A model generated the notes under the pieces. That model had not been told where the DNA came from and ran no database searches. It was given only the letters and a program-made list of their open reading frames with translations. A stretch of 64,000 nt of DNA from Cupriavidus lacunae. GTDB lineage: Bacteria > Pseudomonadota > Gammaproteobacteria > Burkholderiales > Burkholderiaceae. Positions 22,159 through 31,044 of the stretch are shown in pieces; positions within the stretch are counted from its first letter, which is position 1; each line of letters opens with the position of its first letter. The translations under genes and the position numbers were made by a program. The DNA lies in the NCBI RefSeq assembly GCF_003353055.1, contig NZ_QKWJ01000029.1, forward strand, positions 1 through 64,000. The letters are read 5' to 3'.

Positions 22159-23583
22159 ATGAAAGCGCAAGGCGGTCTGCAAGCCGATTCTCTCGGCTTC
22201 GGTGAGTCCCTCATCATGGGCATCGCGGGCACTGCGCCCGCCTACAGCATTGAGATCGCTGCGTCCACGGTCATTGCGACATCCGGAACCTTCTCGCCAG
22301 CAAGCATCGTCGTGTGCGGGCTGATCATGTTCGGCATTGCGTTTGCGTTCATCAACCTCAATAAAGCCATCGCAAGCGCGGGAACTTCCTATGCATGGGT
22401 GAGCACCATCTTCGGCAGAACGTTGGGCTTCTTCGCCGGATGGGCGCTTCTCGTCCTTTGCTGCGTTTTCATGGTGTCGGCGATGATCCCCGCTGCAAAC
22501 GCTACCCTGCTCATCTTCAGGCCGGAGCTGATGAACAACGTGCAATACGTAACCATCATTGCGGCACTCTGGCTTACGGCGGTCAGTGCAATCGTGCTGA
22601 AGGGCATCAAGCTAACCAGCTATGCGCAGGTGGTCATGACGACCATCGAGGGGCTTATCCTCGTGACGATCCTCATAGGCGGTTTCATTGTTTTCCCGCA
22701 TGCGCCTGAGCGTGTGTTCTCGTGGAATTGGTTCTCCCCCTTCAATTTTTCACCGAAATCCTTTGCCAACGGAGCACTGGTGGCGATATTTTTTTACTAC
22801 GGATGGGATGTGACCATGAATCTGAGCGAGGAGACAAAGGACCCACATCGTATCCCGGGCAGGGGCGCATTCTGGACGATGATCTTCCTGATTACTTTCT
22901 TCACGATGTTTATCGTGATCACGCTCTTCGGACTTTCCGGCGAAGAGATCAGACACTACAACACCAATATCATTTTCGCGATCGCAGAGAAGCTGTTCGG
23001 TGCAACGTGGGGGTATGTCGCCATCATTGCGGTGCTGCTCAGTACGGTTGGCACCGTTGAAACCCAGATGCTCCAGTTTACGCGCACGCTTTTTGCCAAG
23101 GCGCGCGACGGAGCGATTCATCCACGTTACTCGAAGCTTCACCAAAGATGGCGGACGCCCCACGTTGCAATCCTGTTCATATGGATTACCGGCCTCGCCT
23201 TGCTCTTTGCTTCATCTTATCTCCCTACCATCAACGTTATCTTGCAAGATTCGATCGCGGCGATCGGCTTCCAGATCTGTTTCTACCTGGGGCTCACTGC
23301 GCTGGCCTGCGCATGGTACTACCGTGCAATGCTCCGAAGCACGGTATTGGGCGCGATCACCCATGTGGCATGGCCGGCATTGAGCGGTATCTTTCTGTTC
23401 TTTATCGCGATTTACAGTATCCCAACGTTTGACGTGATCACTAACGTTGTCGGCATCGGCGGTATTGCCATCGGTGTAGTGCCGCTTCTCATTAATCGCA
23501 AGAAGATCTGGAAGACCAAAGCGTCGCTGGAAGCTCCGCTCAGCAGGGATGGAGCAGATGATGCGACAAGCATGAACGAGTAA
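22159..23583 (+). CDS. APC-superfamily amino acid/amine permease
   Basis: A 474-residue inner-membrane protein with about twelve predicted helices. The opening LGFGESLIMGIAGTAPAYSI and the GTSYAW sequence in helix 3 are typical of APC permeases with an unwound helix 1 (GxG) substrate site. ATG 22159 is chosen because hydrophobic, conserved sequence starts about 18 residues later; the upstream frame to 22018 is hydrophilic and low-complexity. The long cytoplasmic loop after helix 8 is intact. It is monocistronic; the substrate cannot be stated. Codon use is slightly less GC-biased than in the flanking catabolic genes. Confidence 0.8.
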   Translation: MKAQGGLQADSLGFGESLIMGIAGTAPAYSIEIAASTVIATSGTFSPASIVVCGLIMFGIAFAFINLNKAIASAGTSYAWVSTIFGRTLGFFAGWALLVLCCVFMVSAMIPAANATLLIFRPELMNNVQYVTIIAALWLTAVSAIVLKGIKLTSYAQVVMTTIEGLILVTILIGGFIVFPHAPERVFSWNWFSPFNFSPKSFANGALVAIFFYYGWDVTMNLSEETKDPHRIPGRGAFWTMIFLITFFTMFIVITLFGLSGEEIRHYNTNIIFAIAEKLFGATWGYVAIIAVLLSTVGTVETQMLQFTRTLFAKARDGAIHPRYSKLHQRWRTPHVAILFIWITGLALLFASSYLPTINVILQDSIAAIGFQICFYLGLTALACAWYYRAMLRSTVLGAITHVAWPALSGIFLFFIAIYSIPTFDVITNVVGIGGIAIGVVPLLINRKKIWKTKASLEAPLSRDGADDATSMNE

Positions 23584-23781
23584 CACCGCTACGCTTCCCA
23601 CCTCCGGCTCGCAGGGAACCTCCAGGTTGCGATGCGGGCCGAGTCCGCTTGAATAAATTCCCTCGCGTTGCAGTTATACAGGTGCCGGCACGCAGTGGCG
23701 GACGGTCGGAGCGGGATCCCCGTGATGCGCTTGCCGATCCAGGCTGGCAGCTCTCCCCTTAATCTCCGACGGAGACCCATC

Positions 23782-24303
23782 ATGATTCCCCTTCTTCCGA
23801 TAAGGTCCGCCCGGCGGCCACACCCGCGCCTTGCAGGGCGCCTCCTGATGCTGGCGGCCGTTGCCCTGGCTGCTGGTTGCGCGAGCCCGGCATGGCAATC
23901 TGTGCCGCCCGGTGCCAGCGAGGCCGAGCTTCAGGCCCGGCTGGGTGCGCCGCGCGAGATCTATCCATTTCCCGATGGCTCCCGGCGCTGGCTCTATCCC
24001 GCGCCGGGCGAGACTAAATGGGCCGCCGACATCGGTCCAGACGGGCGCCTCATCAGCGTCCGGCAGGTGCTGAGCGCGGACGAGTTTGGCCGGGCCAGGA
24101 TCGGCGAATGGACCACGCGCGATGTCCTGACTCGCTTTGGGAAGCCTGCTGAGATAAGTCGCTTTCCGCGCATGCACCGCGAGGTCTGGGGCTACCGGTT
24201 CGCACAAGATGGCCTGGAGTACGCGACGATGAACTTCTACTTTGATCCTGCCGGCGTCCTGCGCCTCACCCAGGTGGTGCCGGATTTCCTGACCGACTCG
24301 TAG
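23782..24303 (+). CDS. Outer-membrane lipoprotein, SmpA/OmlA-like fold candidate
   Basis: A 173-residue protein with a basic N-terminus, a hydrophobic stretch and the lipobox LAAGC (29-33), so Cys33 should be lipidated after signal peptidase II cleavage. GGAGA precedes ATG 23782. The mature part contains two copies of a module of roughly 65 residues starting LQARLGAPREIYPFPDGS and VLTRFGKPAEISRFPRM, reminiscent of SmpA/BamE-type beta-alpha repeats that begin with 'G.P'. It is encoded just upstream of the ECF sigma gene, perhaps in the same regulatory unit. Role in the envelope is inferred. Confidence 0.75.
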   Translation: MIPLLPIRSARRPHPRLAGRLLMLAAVALAAGCASPAWQSVPPGASEAELQARLGAPREIYPFPDGSRRWLYPAPGETKWAADIGPDGRLISVRQVLSADEFGRARIGEWTTRDVLTRFGKPAEISRFPRMHREVWGYRFAQDGLEYATMNFYFDPAGVLRLTQVVPDFLTDS

Positions 24304-24393
24304 ACCAGGCCGACGTGCGCCATGGGCTCGCCCTGGCGATGTACCCTGTTGTCCCGTATTTCGCCCGGTGCCTCCGAAAAAAGTCGCTCGCCG

Positions 24394-24401
24394 GGAATAA
24401 A
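24394..24401 (+). promoter_or_regulatory. GGAATAAA, candidate ECF sigma -35 element
   Basis: GGAATAAA, 46 bp before the GTG start of the ECF sigma gene, resembles the -35 of several ECF promoters. The same octamer recurs at 25732-25739 before the small repeat-protein gene, overlapping the anti-sigma stop codon. It suggests autoregulation but the -10 regions are not clearly alike. Confidence 0.35.
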
Positions 24402-24447
24402 TCGCGGTGTCAGCCGGTTTTACATGGGCCAGGGACAGGAGAGCACC

Positions 24448-25068
24448 GTGATCGCAACCGACAAGTCGAGCCGCTTCGCCGAAGTGGCGTTGCCGCATCT
24501 GGACGCGGCCTATAACCTGGCGCGCTGGCTGAGCGGCAGTGCAAACGATGCGGACGATATCGTGCAGGAAGCCTACTTGCGTGCATTCCGGTTCTTTGAA
24601 GGCTTTCACGGCGACAACGCGCGCGCGTGGCTGCTGGCCATCGTCAGGAACACCTGGTTCAGCGAATGGCGCAGGCGGTCCGATGCCGCGGATGGCACGC
24701 CGTACGACGAAACACTGCATGGCGATGAGCGATTGCCGGGCTGGATCGACGATATCGGCAGCAATCCCGAAACGCTGGCGGTGCGCCACGACGAGGTAGA
24801 ACTGGTCCACCGCGCACTCGAACGGTTGCCGGTCGTCTTTCGCGAAGCGCTGGTCCTGCGCGAGCTCGAAGACATGAGCTATCGCGATATTGCTTTGGTT
24901 GCCGACATTCCGATCGGCACCGTGATGTCGCGCCTGGCGCGCGCACGTCAGCTGCTCTGCGCGGCGGTGCGCGCAGAGCAGGCGAGGGTGCGCGGCGGCA
25001 ATGGCGGCAATGGCGGCATCGCGCTCCGCCCGGTGCGCGATCATTCGACGGGAGCGAATCATGAATGA
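24448..25068 (+). CDS. ECF-type RNA polymerase sigma factor
   Basis: A 206-residue sigma-70-family protein containing only regions 2 and 4. Region 2 runs from about residue 20 to 85 (NDADDIVQEAYLRAFRFF), region 4 from about 130 to 180, with the HTH in MSYRDIALVADIPIGTVMSRL. GTG 24448 is preferred over ATG 24424 because AGGAG lies 6 nt before it. Its stop overlaps the start of the downstream anti-sigma gene by eight bases. The conserved region resembles RpoE-like ECF groups; the activating signal is unknown. Confidence 0.88.
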   Translation: MIATDKSSRFAEVALPHLDAAYNLARWLSGSANDADDIVQEAYLRAFRFFEGFHGDNARAWLLAIVRNTWFSEWRRRSDAADGTPYDETLHGDERLPGWIDDIGSNPETLAVRHDEVELVHRALERLPVVFREALVLRELEDMSYRDIALVADIPIGTVMSRLARARQLLCAAVRAEQARVRGGNGGNGGIALRPVRDHSTGANHE

Positions 25069-25738
25069 TGATGCGATGGAAAACTCGCTGCACGGCATGC
25101 TGCACGACGGATCGCTCTATCACCGCGCGCCGGCGCATCTGCCTGCGCGTGTGCTGGCCGCACTGCCGCGCCAGCCGCGGCCCCGCATGGCCCGCTTCAC
25201 CTGGCCCACGCTTGCCTCTGGCGGCGCGCTGGCGTGGGCCGGCGGCGGTCTTGCCGGGGTGGTGGCCTCGGCGCTGGTGTTCGGCGCGCTTATCCTGGTG
25301 CGGCCGCCGCAGGTCGATGCACTGGGGCAGACCATTGTATCGAGCCACGTTCGCGCGCTGTTGTCGCAGCACCCGATCGATGTGGTATCGACCGACCAGC
25401 ACACAGTCAAACCGTGGTTCAACGGCCGGCTCGACTATGCGCCGCCGGTCACCGATCTCGCGGCGCAGGGCTTTCCGCTGGCAGGCGGTCGGGTGGACTA
25501 TATCGACCGCCGCACCGTAGGCGTACTGGTTTACCGCTACCAGAAGCATCCGATCGATCTCTACATCCTGCCGGCAACGAACGGTGCATCGGCGCCGGCA
25601 AGCTATTCCACTGACGGATACGCGATTGCCCGCTGGTACCAGGACGGCATGAACTTCTGGGCCATCACCGATGCGGAGCCCGCGCACCTGCATGCCTTTG
25701 TACAAACGCTCCGGGCGGCGCAAGCCAAGCAGGAATAA
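25061..25738 (+). CDS. Membrane-anchored anti-sigma factor
   Basis: A 225-residue protein with a short cytoplasmic N-terminus (residues 1-50), a single transmembrane helix (about 57-80) and a periplasmic domain of about 145 residues. The topology, size and eight-base overlap with the ECF sigma gene are those of a partner anti-sigma factor. No zinc-binding HxxxCxxC (ZAS) motif is present, so inhibition must differ from ZAS proteins. GGGAG precedes ATG 25061. The periplasmic part has the pattern VDYIDRRTVGVLVYRYQKHP seen in FecR-unrelated DUF-type anti-sigma factors. Confidence 0.8.
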   Translation: MNDDAMENSLHGMLHDGSLYHRAPAHLPARVLAALPRQPRPRMARFTWPTLASGGALAWAGGGLAGVVASALVFGALILVRPPQVDALGQTIVSSHVRALLSQHPIDVVSTDQHTVKPWFNGRLDYAPPVTDLAAQGFPLAGGRVDYIDRRTVGVLVYRYQKHPIDLYILPATNGASAPASYSTDGYAIARWYQDGMNFWAITDAEPAHLHAFVQTLRAAQAKQE

Positions 25739-25896
25739 ACCGCGCGCAGCCAGCGTCTTACTGGTGCACGGCGCGCTAGTTTCCGCAGGATCCTGGATCG
25801 CCACGGAAACAAAGCGTCGTGCAGCACCAAGGCACAGCCCACGTGGCGACACGCACTGTGCCTCGGACCCCGGACTTACCGCATCTGGAGATTGTC

Positions 25897-26124
25897 ATGA
25901 AAATCCTGATTCCGCTGGCTGCTGCTGCGCTGGCGTCCTTTGCAGCCCAATCCTATGCCTTCGCCGGTCGCACCGACACTACCTGCACCGACTGCAATAC
26001 CCACGTTGCCGGGCCTCGTGATCCGTTCACCGATGGCGCGAAGACAGGGAAATTCGACGTCTTCACTGACGGAGAAAAAGTCACGGACCCGCGCGATCCG
26101 TTCACCGACGGCGCTCACGCCTGA
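25897..26124 (+). CDS. Small exported protein with DPFTDG repeats
   Basis: A 75-residue precursor with a signal peptide (residues 1-23, ending AFA-G). The mature 52 residues contain CTDC (30-33) and three related units: RDPFTDGA (41-48), DVFTDGE (54-60) and RDPFTDGA (66-73). GGAG precedes ATG 25897. Its place after the sigma/anti-sigma pair and the GGAATAAA octamer upstream suggest it is a target of that sigma factor. The acidic, Asp-rich repeats and CxxC could bind metal; no known family function is recalled. Confidence 0.75.
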   Translation: MKILIPLAAAALASFAAQSYAFAGRTDTTCTDCNTHVAGPRDPFTDGAKTGKFDVFTDGEKVTDPRDPFTDGAHA

Positions 26125-26276
26125 CATGCAGCGCCGCCGCACGGTAACCGCTGGCTTGGGTTGCTGTGCGGCGTGCCGAACGGTCGCGTTCTTTCACAAT
26201 GGCGGCCTGGCATGCGCTCATGGCTGGGGAGCATTCAAGACTGCCCCCTTTGGCGCGCAAGCCGATGACAAAACCC

Positions 26277-26579
26277 CTAGATGTCGGGGGCGACCAGGAG
26301 CCCGCTTTTCGCGGTGTGGATCAGTGCAAGACGATCTTCGACTGCCTTGCGCAGGACTTCGCGCCCCCTGAACGGATCCGTCAGGTAACTGGCGTACTGG
26401 CTTGCCCGAATCTGCACCTTGAGATGCATTGTCGTCGGTCCGCTCTCTGGCCATGTCACCACGAACGCCGGATGGCTGTCCGCGCATTCAACGAAGGCAG
26501 TGTCAGGGGACGGAAAACAGGAGTCAGCGCCCTGGGCCAGGAACTGGAGATCCTTGTCCTTGAACTCGTAGGTTGCCAT
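26277..26579 (-). CDS. Hypothetical 100-aa protein
   Basis: A small soluble protein without signal peptide or membrane segment, preceded by GGGGA 7 nt before the ATG. The sequence mixes a beta-rich N-terminus (MATYEFKDKDLQFL, AFVVTWPES) with a helical C-terminus (REVLRKAVEDRLALIHTAK), a pattern like DUF1488-type proteins, but I do not recognise it with confidence. It follows the four-helix-bundle gene by about 60 bp on the same strand, so the two may be co-transcribed. Confidence 0.6.
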   Translation of the reverse strand: MATYEFKDKDLQFLAQGADSCFPSPDTAFVECADSHPAFVVTWPESGPTTMHLKVQIRASQYASYLTDPFRGREVLRKAVEDRLALIHTAKSGLLVAPDI

Positions 26580-26641
26580 GTCTTTCCCCTATCGCCCGGT
26601 CGATCGTGGCGTGCAAGTCACCATTGCGAGCGGCCGAGTCC

Positions 26642-27094
26642 TCAGTGAATCTGCATACCGCGCATGGCATGAATCCGGCCATGATGCTGCGTCAACGCCT
26701 CATACTGGCGCTGCAGCGCTGCGCTGGCCTCGGGTGGCATTGGCTTCGTCATCACGGACTGATACTCGCGCCGGGCGGCATCTTCCTCGTGCTCGCACAT
26801 TCCCAGCACTGCATCGTCGTTGTTCGGCGACAGCATGTGGCGGAACGCCATCCAGCCGCGGAACAGTGTGCCATTCATGCTGCCCCGATCAGTTGGCGCG
26901 CCACCCATGGCACTGACCAGCGACTGCAATTCCTTCACCGACGCCCGACAGGATTCCGCGGTGCTGGTCAGAATGTCGCGAATCTGCGCATCGTGCACTT
27001 CGCTGGCACCGCTCATGCAGGCCAGTTCGCTGTCCTTGCCAGCCTCGATCAACTGGTTGAGCGCGAGGACAGTTTGTTGCTGGTTGTCGCCCAT
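26642..27094 (-). CDS. PA2169/DUF2383-type four-helix-bundle protein
   Basis: A 150-residue helical protein. ATG 27094 is chosen for its GGGAG site and because homologous-looking sequence begins here (LNQLIEAGKDSELACMSGA); the 50 upstream codons are unlike the family. The order helix-GKD-helix-AMGG-helix with a final EEDAARREYQ fits the DUF2383 (PA2169-like) ferritin-like bundle. Genes of this family are often stress- or stationary-phase-induced. A metal site is not obvious. Function unproven. Confidence 0.7.
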   Translation of the reverse strand: MGDNQQQTVLALNQLIEAGKDSELACMSGASEVHDAQIRDILTSTAESCRASVKELQSLVSAMGGAPTDRGSMNGTLFRGWMAFRHMLSPNNDDAVLGMCEHEEDAARREYQSVMTKPMPPEASAALQRQYEALTQHHGRIHAMRGMQIH

Positions 27095-27449
27095 GGAAGT
27101 CTCCCAACATGCATGCCGGCGACGCGCGGTTTCGGCGCAAATCGCCAGGATCGTCAAAGGAGGAAGCGCCACGGCGCAACCGGCCGTGAGAAGGTCGTCG
27201 GAGACGCCATCAAACTGAGCCAGCCGGGTCGCGCCGGGCCCCATCTGCCTGCTCGTTAAGAGGCAAGGCGTGATTCCATGATAGGAGATGGCCGAACCCC
27301 GGCGGGAAGGCGTCTCATGCCGATGGGCTCGCTACAGGTTGATCTGCAAGATCAGGAGTCTCGATCTGCACTCGGCGTTGAGCGCTCCAGCCGGCGGCTC
27401 CATGGGGGAAGGGGGGCAAGCGGATCATGCGGCACTCTAAGCCAACCAC
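27095..27449. other. Intergenic stretch without recognised features
   Basis: 355 bp of ordinary GC content. Only the ribosome binding site and probable promoter zone of the four-helix-bundle gene (near 27100-27140) and the 3' flank of the UPF0182 gene are here. I see no repeat, hairpin or convincing ORF. Confidence 0.5.
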
Positions 27450-30155
27450 TCACTTGCGCTCATCGGCACCCCCGGCACCGAGCGCCTCAAGCAGCGGCCG
27501 CAAGGCATCGAGCTCCGCGCCGAAGCCGCTCCAGTCCCCGGCCTTCAAGCGCTCGATGGCACGGTCATAGTGCGTGAGTGCCTCGCGGGCGCGGGCGTTC
27601 GCTGCGCCCTGCGCCGGTATCGCCGCCGGCGCGGATTCCTTGAAGAGGGCTGCAAGCGCCGCGCCCAGGGTGTCCTCCATGACCACGCGATCGCCATAGG
27701 CGGCGATCACGCGCTTGAGTTCGGGCAACTGGCCGGACTCCGCGCGCAGGTAGAGCGGGGAAACATAGAGGATAGAGTTCTCGATGGGCACGACCTGGAG
27801 ATGGCCGCGGATGACGCGCGAACCCATCTGGTTCCACAGGGAAATCTGCTGCGAGATCTCGGTATTCTGCTGAATGCGCGCCTCGATCTGGAACGGCCCG
27901 TAGACCAGCTTTTCCTTGGGGAAGGTGTAGGCGACGAGCTTGCCGTAGTTGGGGGGATCCGAGCGCGCCGCCAGCCAGGCAATCATGTTCTCGCGCTGGC
28001 TGGGCACCATCGGCAGCATGAGGACGAACTCGGCGCGCGCCTCCCCTGGCAGCCGCAGGATCATGTAGTAGGGCATCATCCGCCCGCCGGGCATGTTCGC
28101 TGCGTTCACGCCCGACACCTGGCGTGGGAACTCCCAGAGATCCTCGCGGTTATAGAAGACTTCTGCCGCTTCCATGTGGTAGGCGCGGTAGATCTGCGCC
28201 TGGATCAGGAAAAGGTCTTCCGGGTAGCGGATATGCCGTTGCAGGTCCTGCGGCATGGCTCCCAGCGGTCTGAACATGCCCGGGAAGATGCGCTGGTACA
28301 CCTGCAGGATCGGATCGGCCGGGTCGCTGACGTAGAAGTCGACCGTACCGTTGTACGCATCGACCACCACTTTGACTGCGTTGCGGATGTAGTTGTCGCC
28401 GTCACCGGTGCCGGGCTGCGAATAAGGGAACCAGGGGCTGGTGGTGTAGGCGTCCTGGATCCAGTAGATGCGCCCGTCGCTCGCGACAACATAGGGGTCA
28501 TGGTCGAGGATGAGGAACGGGGCAATCGTGCGCACGCGGTCCTGGATGTTGCGATGGAGCAGGATGCGGCTTTCCTGGGTGATGTAGCCGCTCAGCAGGA
28601 TATTGGGATCGTCGAGCTGCCAGGCGAACAGGGCGCGGCGCGCCATGTCGCCGATTTCGATGCCGTCGCGGCCGCGGTAGGCCGTATAGACGTTGTCCTT
28701 GCCCTTGGGGTAGTCGAACTCGGGCATGCTGCCTTTGACGATGACATAGCCTTTGCCGCCTTCACCGAAGTAAAGGCGCGGCTCCTGGATGACCGGGCCG
28801 CCGCTGGAGAGCGGGGGAATGTCATGCAGATAGAGCGTCGGCAGGCCTTCGGCGGATTTCTCGGTGACCGGCGACATCACCACGCCATTGCCATGGGTGA
28901 ACAAGAGATGCAGGTTCACCCAGGTCTGGGCATTGGCCGGAATCAGCGCTGGCTCCAGCTCCCGCGCCGACAGCATGACCTGCTGGTAGCCTGCGTCGAG
29001 CCGGTAGCGGTCGATGTCCGTCGCGAGGAACTTGTAATAGGTCCTGATCTCCTGCAACTGCGCATAGGTATCGCGCAGCGGCTGCAGGTCCCACAGGCGG
29101 ATGTTGTCGATGGTCGGGCGATTGGCCTGGAGCGCGGCCAGATTCAGGCTCTGTTCGACCGGAAACGGCCTGGCCTCGATCTGCGTCACGCCATAGGCCT
29201 CCCGCGTCAGCGCAATATTGTGTTCCAGATACGGCGTCTCCAGTTGCAGCTCGTTCGGCTTGACATAGAAACGCTGGAACAGTGCCGGCCAGATCGTGCC
29301 GAGCAGCAATGCGCTGCCGACCACCAGGAGTGCCGCGGCCGCAGGCATCCGATAGTCCCGCCGGCGCATAGTGGCCCATGAGACGGCGGCAGCCGCGAGC
29401 GCCAGGCCGAACTGCAGCCACAGGACCGGCAGCCCGACATGCACGTCGGTATAGCTCGCGCCGACCACGACGCCGTTGTTGCCGTAGAGCAGAAGGAAGC
29501 GATCGAGCCAGTAGGACCACGCCTGCAGCGCGAAGAACAGGCCGAGCAAGGCCGAACCATGGGTGGCGGCCGCCGGTGAAAGCCCGCGCGGGGGCTGGAT
29601 CAGCGCGATGTCGCCGCGCAGCCCGTAGACCACTCCTGCAATCACTGCGCTGCAGCACAGCAGCAGGAGCAGCCAGTTCCTGAGTGCAAGATACGCTGGC
29701 AGCGAGAAAAAGTAGAAGCCGATGTCCTTGCCGAAGATCGGGTCGGTCTTGCCGAAAGGCACCTGATTGATATAGCGCAGCGCAATGTCCCAGCTCGACA
29801 GTTCCCCGACGGCCATGAGCAGCCCCACGAGGACGGCAGCGCCGGCAATGGCGGCGCCCCAGGGCAGGCGCGTCGCCATCTCGCCGACCACATCGCCCAG
29901 GACCTCCGGCGTCCGGCCCTGCGCCTGCCTCGCGCAGCGGTGCGCCAGCCAGCCCGATACCCAGAGCGCGCCTGCCGAAACAGCGAATACGGCAAGGAAC
30001 AGAAGCGCCTGGGTGGAGAATATCGTGCGAAAAACCCCGGCGTAGCCAACCGAGGCAAACCACAGCCAGTCAACAATGAGGCCGGTGACGCGCCCAGCGG
30101 CGATCAGCGCGACGATGACGGCCGCGACCCAGGTCGCAAGGCGTCTCAGGCGCAT
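27450..30155 (-). CDS. UPF0182 family large membrane protein
   Basis: A 901-residue integral membrane protein of the COG1615/UPF0182 family. ATG 30155 follows a strong AGGGAGG site; the in-frame ATG at 30179 does not. The first 300 residues hold about seven hydrophobic helices, and the remaining 600 residues form an extracytoplasmic domain with family landmarks such as YLEHNIALTREAYG, DIDRYRLDAGYQQVMLSARE and HGNGVVMSPV. Length is typical. The molecular function is unknown across the family; it is scattered among actinobacteria, cyanobacteria and some proteobacteria. It is monocistronic here. Confidence 0.9.
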   Translation of the reverse strand: MRLRRLATWVAAVIVALIAAGRVTGLIVDWLWFASVGYAGVFRTIFSTQALLFLAVFAVSAGALWVSGWLAHRCARQAQGRTPEVLGDVVGEMATRLPWGAAIAGAAVLVGLLMAVGELSSWDIALRYINQVPFGKTDPIFGKDIGFYFFSLPAYLALRNWLLLLLCCSAVIAGVVYGLRGDIALIQPPRGLSPAAATHGSALLGLFFALQAWSYWLDRFLLLYGNNGVVVGASYTDVHVGLPVLWLQFGLALAAAAVSWATMRRRDYRMPAAAALLVVGSALLLGTIWPALFQRFYVKPNELQLETPYLEHNIALTREAYGVTQIEARPFPVEQSLNLAALQANRPTIDNIRLWDLQPLRDTYAQLQEIRTYYKFLATDIDRYRLDAGYQQVMLSARELEPALIPANAQTWVNLHLLFTHGNGVVMSPVTEKSAEGLPTLYLHDIPPLSSGGPVIQEPRLYFGEGGKGYVIVKGSMPEFDYPKGKDNVYTAYRGRDGIEIGDMARRALFAWQLDDPNILLSGYITQESRILLHRNIQDRVRTIAPFLILDHDPYVVASDGRIYWIQDAYTTSPWFPYSQPGTGDGDNYIRNAVKVVVDAYNGTVDFYVSDPADPILQVYQRIFPGMFRPLGAMPQDLQRHIRYPEDLFLIQAQIYRAYHMEAAEVFYNREDLWEFPRQVSGVNAANMPGGRMMPYYMILRLPGEARAEFVLMLPMVPSQRENMIAWLAARSDPPNYGKLVAYTFPKEKLVYGPFQIEARIQQNTEISQQISLWNQMGSRVIRGHLQVVPIENSILYVSPLYLRAESGQLPELKRVIAAYGDRVVMEDTLGAALAALFKESAPAAIPAQGAANARAREALTHYDRAIERLKAGDWSGFGAELDALRPLLEALGAGGADERK

Positions 30156-30578
30156 GGCGTCCCTCCCTGGCGAGCGCATCGATCATGCTCCCTTGCCACA
30201 CTGTCGTCCGTGACCCGCCTTGACCCGGCCTTGGTGCACCGCGGGTCAGCCGCAAGCGCGACTGAACGGGCTGCCCGTGCACGATAGCTGCTGCGCAGCA
30301 ATGCGTGGGTCGGGGTCAAATCATGCAGCCTGAATAATTGTAGGCGAGCCAATCAGGAGGCAGCGCGCCCTGCGCCTGCTGGCGCGCTTTCTACCTGCGC
30401 TGATGACGACCGTTGAGTAATCAGGGGCAGTCGGCAGCTATTGTAAATATCGTTCAAAAAATTTGATTAATCAGAAAGCGTGGCCTCAGGACAGAAGGCG
30501 GCGCATCAAGGAAGGGCAACAACTAGAATTAAGTACGGAACTCCCGCCCGCAAGGGCACTCTCCGGCCGAGGAAAATC
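30156..30578. other. Intergenic region with terminator-like hairpin
   Basis: 423 bp. Contains the 5' flank of the UPF0182 gene, a stem-loop at 30362-30390 and an AT-rich segment (30435-30475) likely to carry the promoter of the 46-aa lipoprotein gene. The short sequence TAATCAG occurs twice (30418, 30470 area). No further gene is convincing. Confidence 0.45.
30362..30390 (+). terminator. Stem-loop, possible terminator
   Basis: AGCGCGCC (30362-30369) pairs perfectly with GGCGCGCT (30381-30388) around an 11-nt loop and is followed by TTTCT on the plus strand. No plus-strand gene is evident directly upstream, so it might end a small RNA. Confidence 0.4.
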
Positions 30579-30719
30579 ATGAAAAGAATTCTCGCGGCAG
30601 CGATTCTCAGCGCACTGACTCTTGGCCTGCTGGGCTGTGCAAGTCATGTTGTAAGCGCCGAACGATCGCAACGATTCACGAGCGATCCGTATAACTATGA
30701 GCTGAGCAAGAATCTCTAG
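30579..30719 (+). CDS. 46-aa lipoprotein
   Basis: A very small lipoprotein precursor. Residues 1-19 are a signal sequence (MKRILAAAILSALTLGLLG) and Cys20 in LLGC is the lipidation site; only 27 residues remain mature, with a Tyr/Asn-rich tail. The ATG has GAGGA 8 nt upstream. It resembles entericidin-sized lipoproteins but lacks their signature sequence. A GC-rich hairpin follows its stop codon, so it is transcribed alone. Confidence 0.7.
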   Translation: MKRILAAAILSALTLGLLGCASHVVSAERSQRFTSDPYNYELSKNL

Positions 30720-30720
30720 C

Positions 30721-30741
30721 GTGCGGCCCTGAGGGCCGCAC
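30721..30741 (+). terminator. Perfect 9-bp hairpin after the small lipoprotein gene
   Basis: GTGCGGCCC-TGA-GGGCCGCAC starts one base after the stop codon. A CCTCTT stretch follows instead of a clean T-tract. Position and stability indicate a terminator. Confidence 0.75.
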
Positions 30742-31044
30742 CCTCTTGCTGTTAGCGGGACTGGCCGCCTGCGGGAGGCGCTTGTTTGCCAAAAATGCCA
30801 GGCGCCGCCGCAGAGCCGAAGTCGAAACTGGCGGTTCACCTGCCGCTGTCAACTGCTTGCGAAACACGCGACCAGCCTCTTCGCCGGGCTTCTTGCCAGC
30901 CCCGGCGCCTTTCCGGACTTGACTGCAATTGACGGGACGATTGGGTTAATACCTCCTTTGCTCTGGCTCGTACCCTTGCAGCGCGGCAATTCACCGCGCG
31001 AACTACTACACCGCTGCGCACGGTGGAAGGGACAAGGAGAAAGC
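30742..31044. other. Upstream region of the porin gene
   Basis: About 300 bp with no ORF of merit. It ends with the AAGGAGAAAGC ribosome binding site of the porin gene. TTGACT (near 30917) and TTGACG (near 30928) are possible -35 boxes but no well-spaced -10 is apparent. A long leader is possible. Confidence 0.4.

Noticed and set aside
27570..29381. 603-codon plus-strand ORF opposite the UPF0182 gene
   Set aside because: No domain or start signal; the minus-strand frame matches a known family over its full length.
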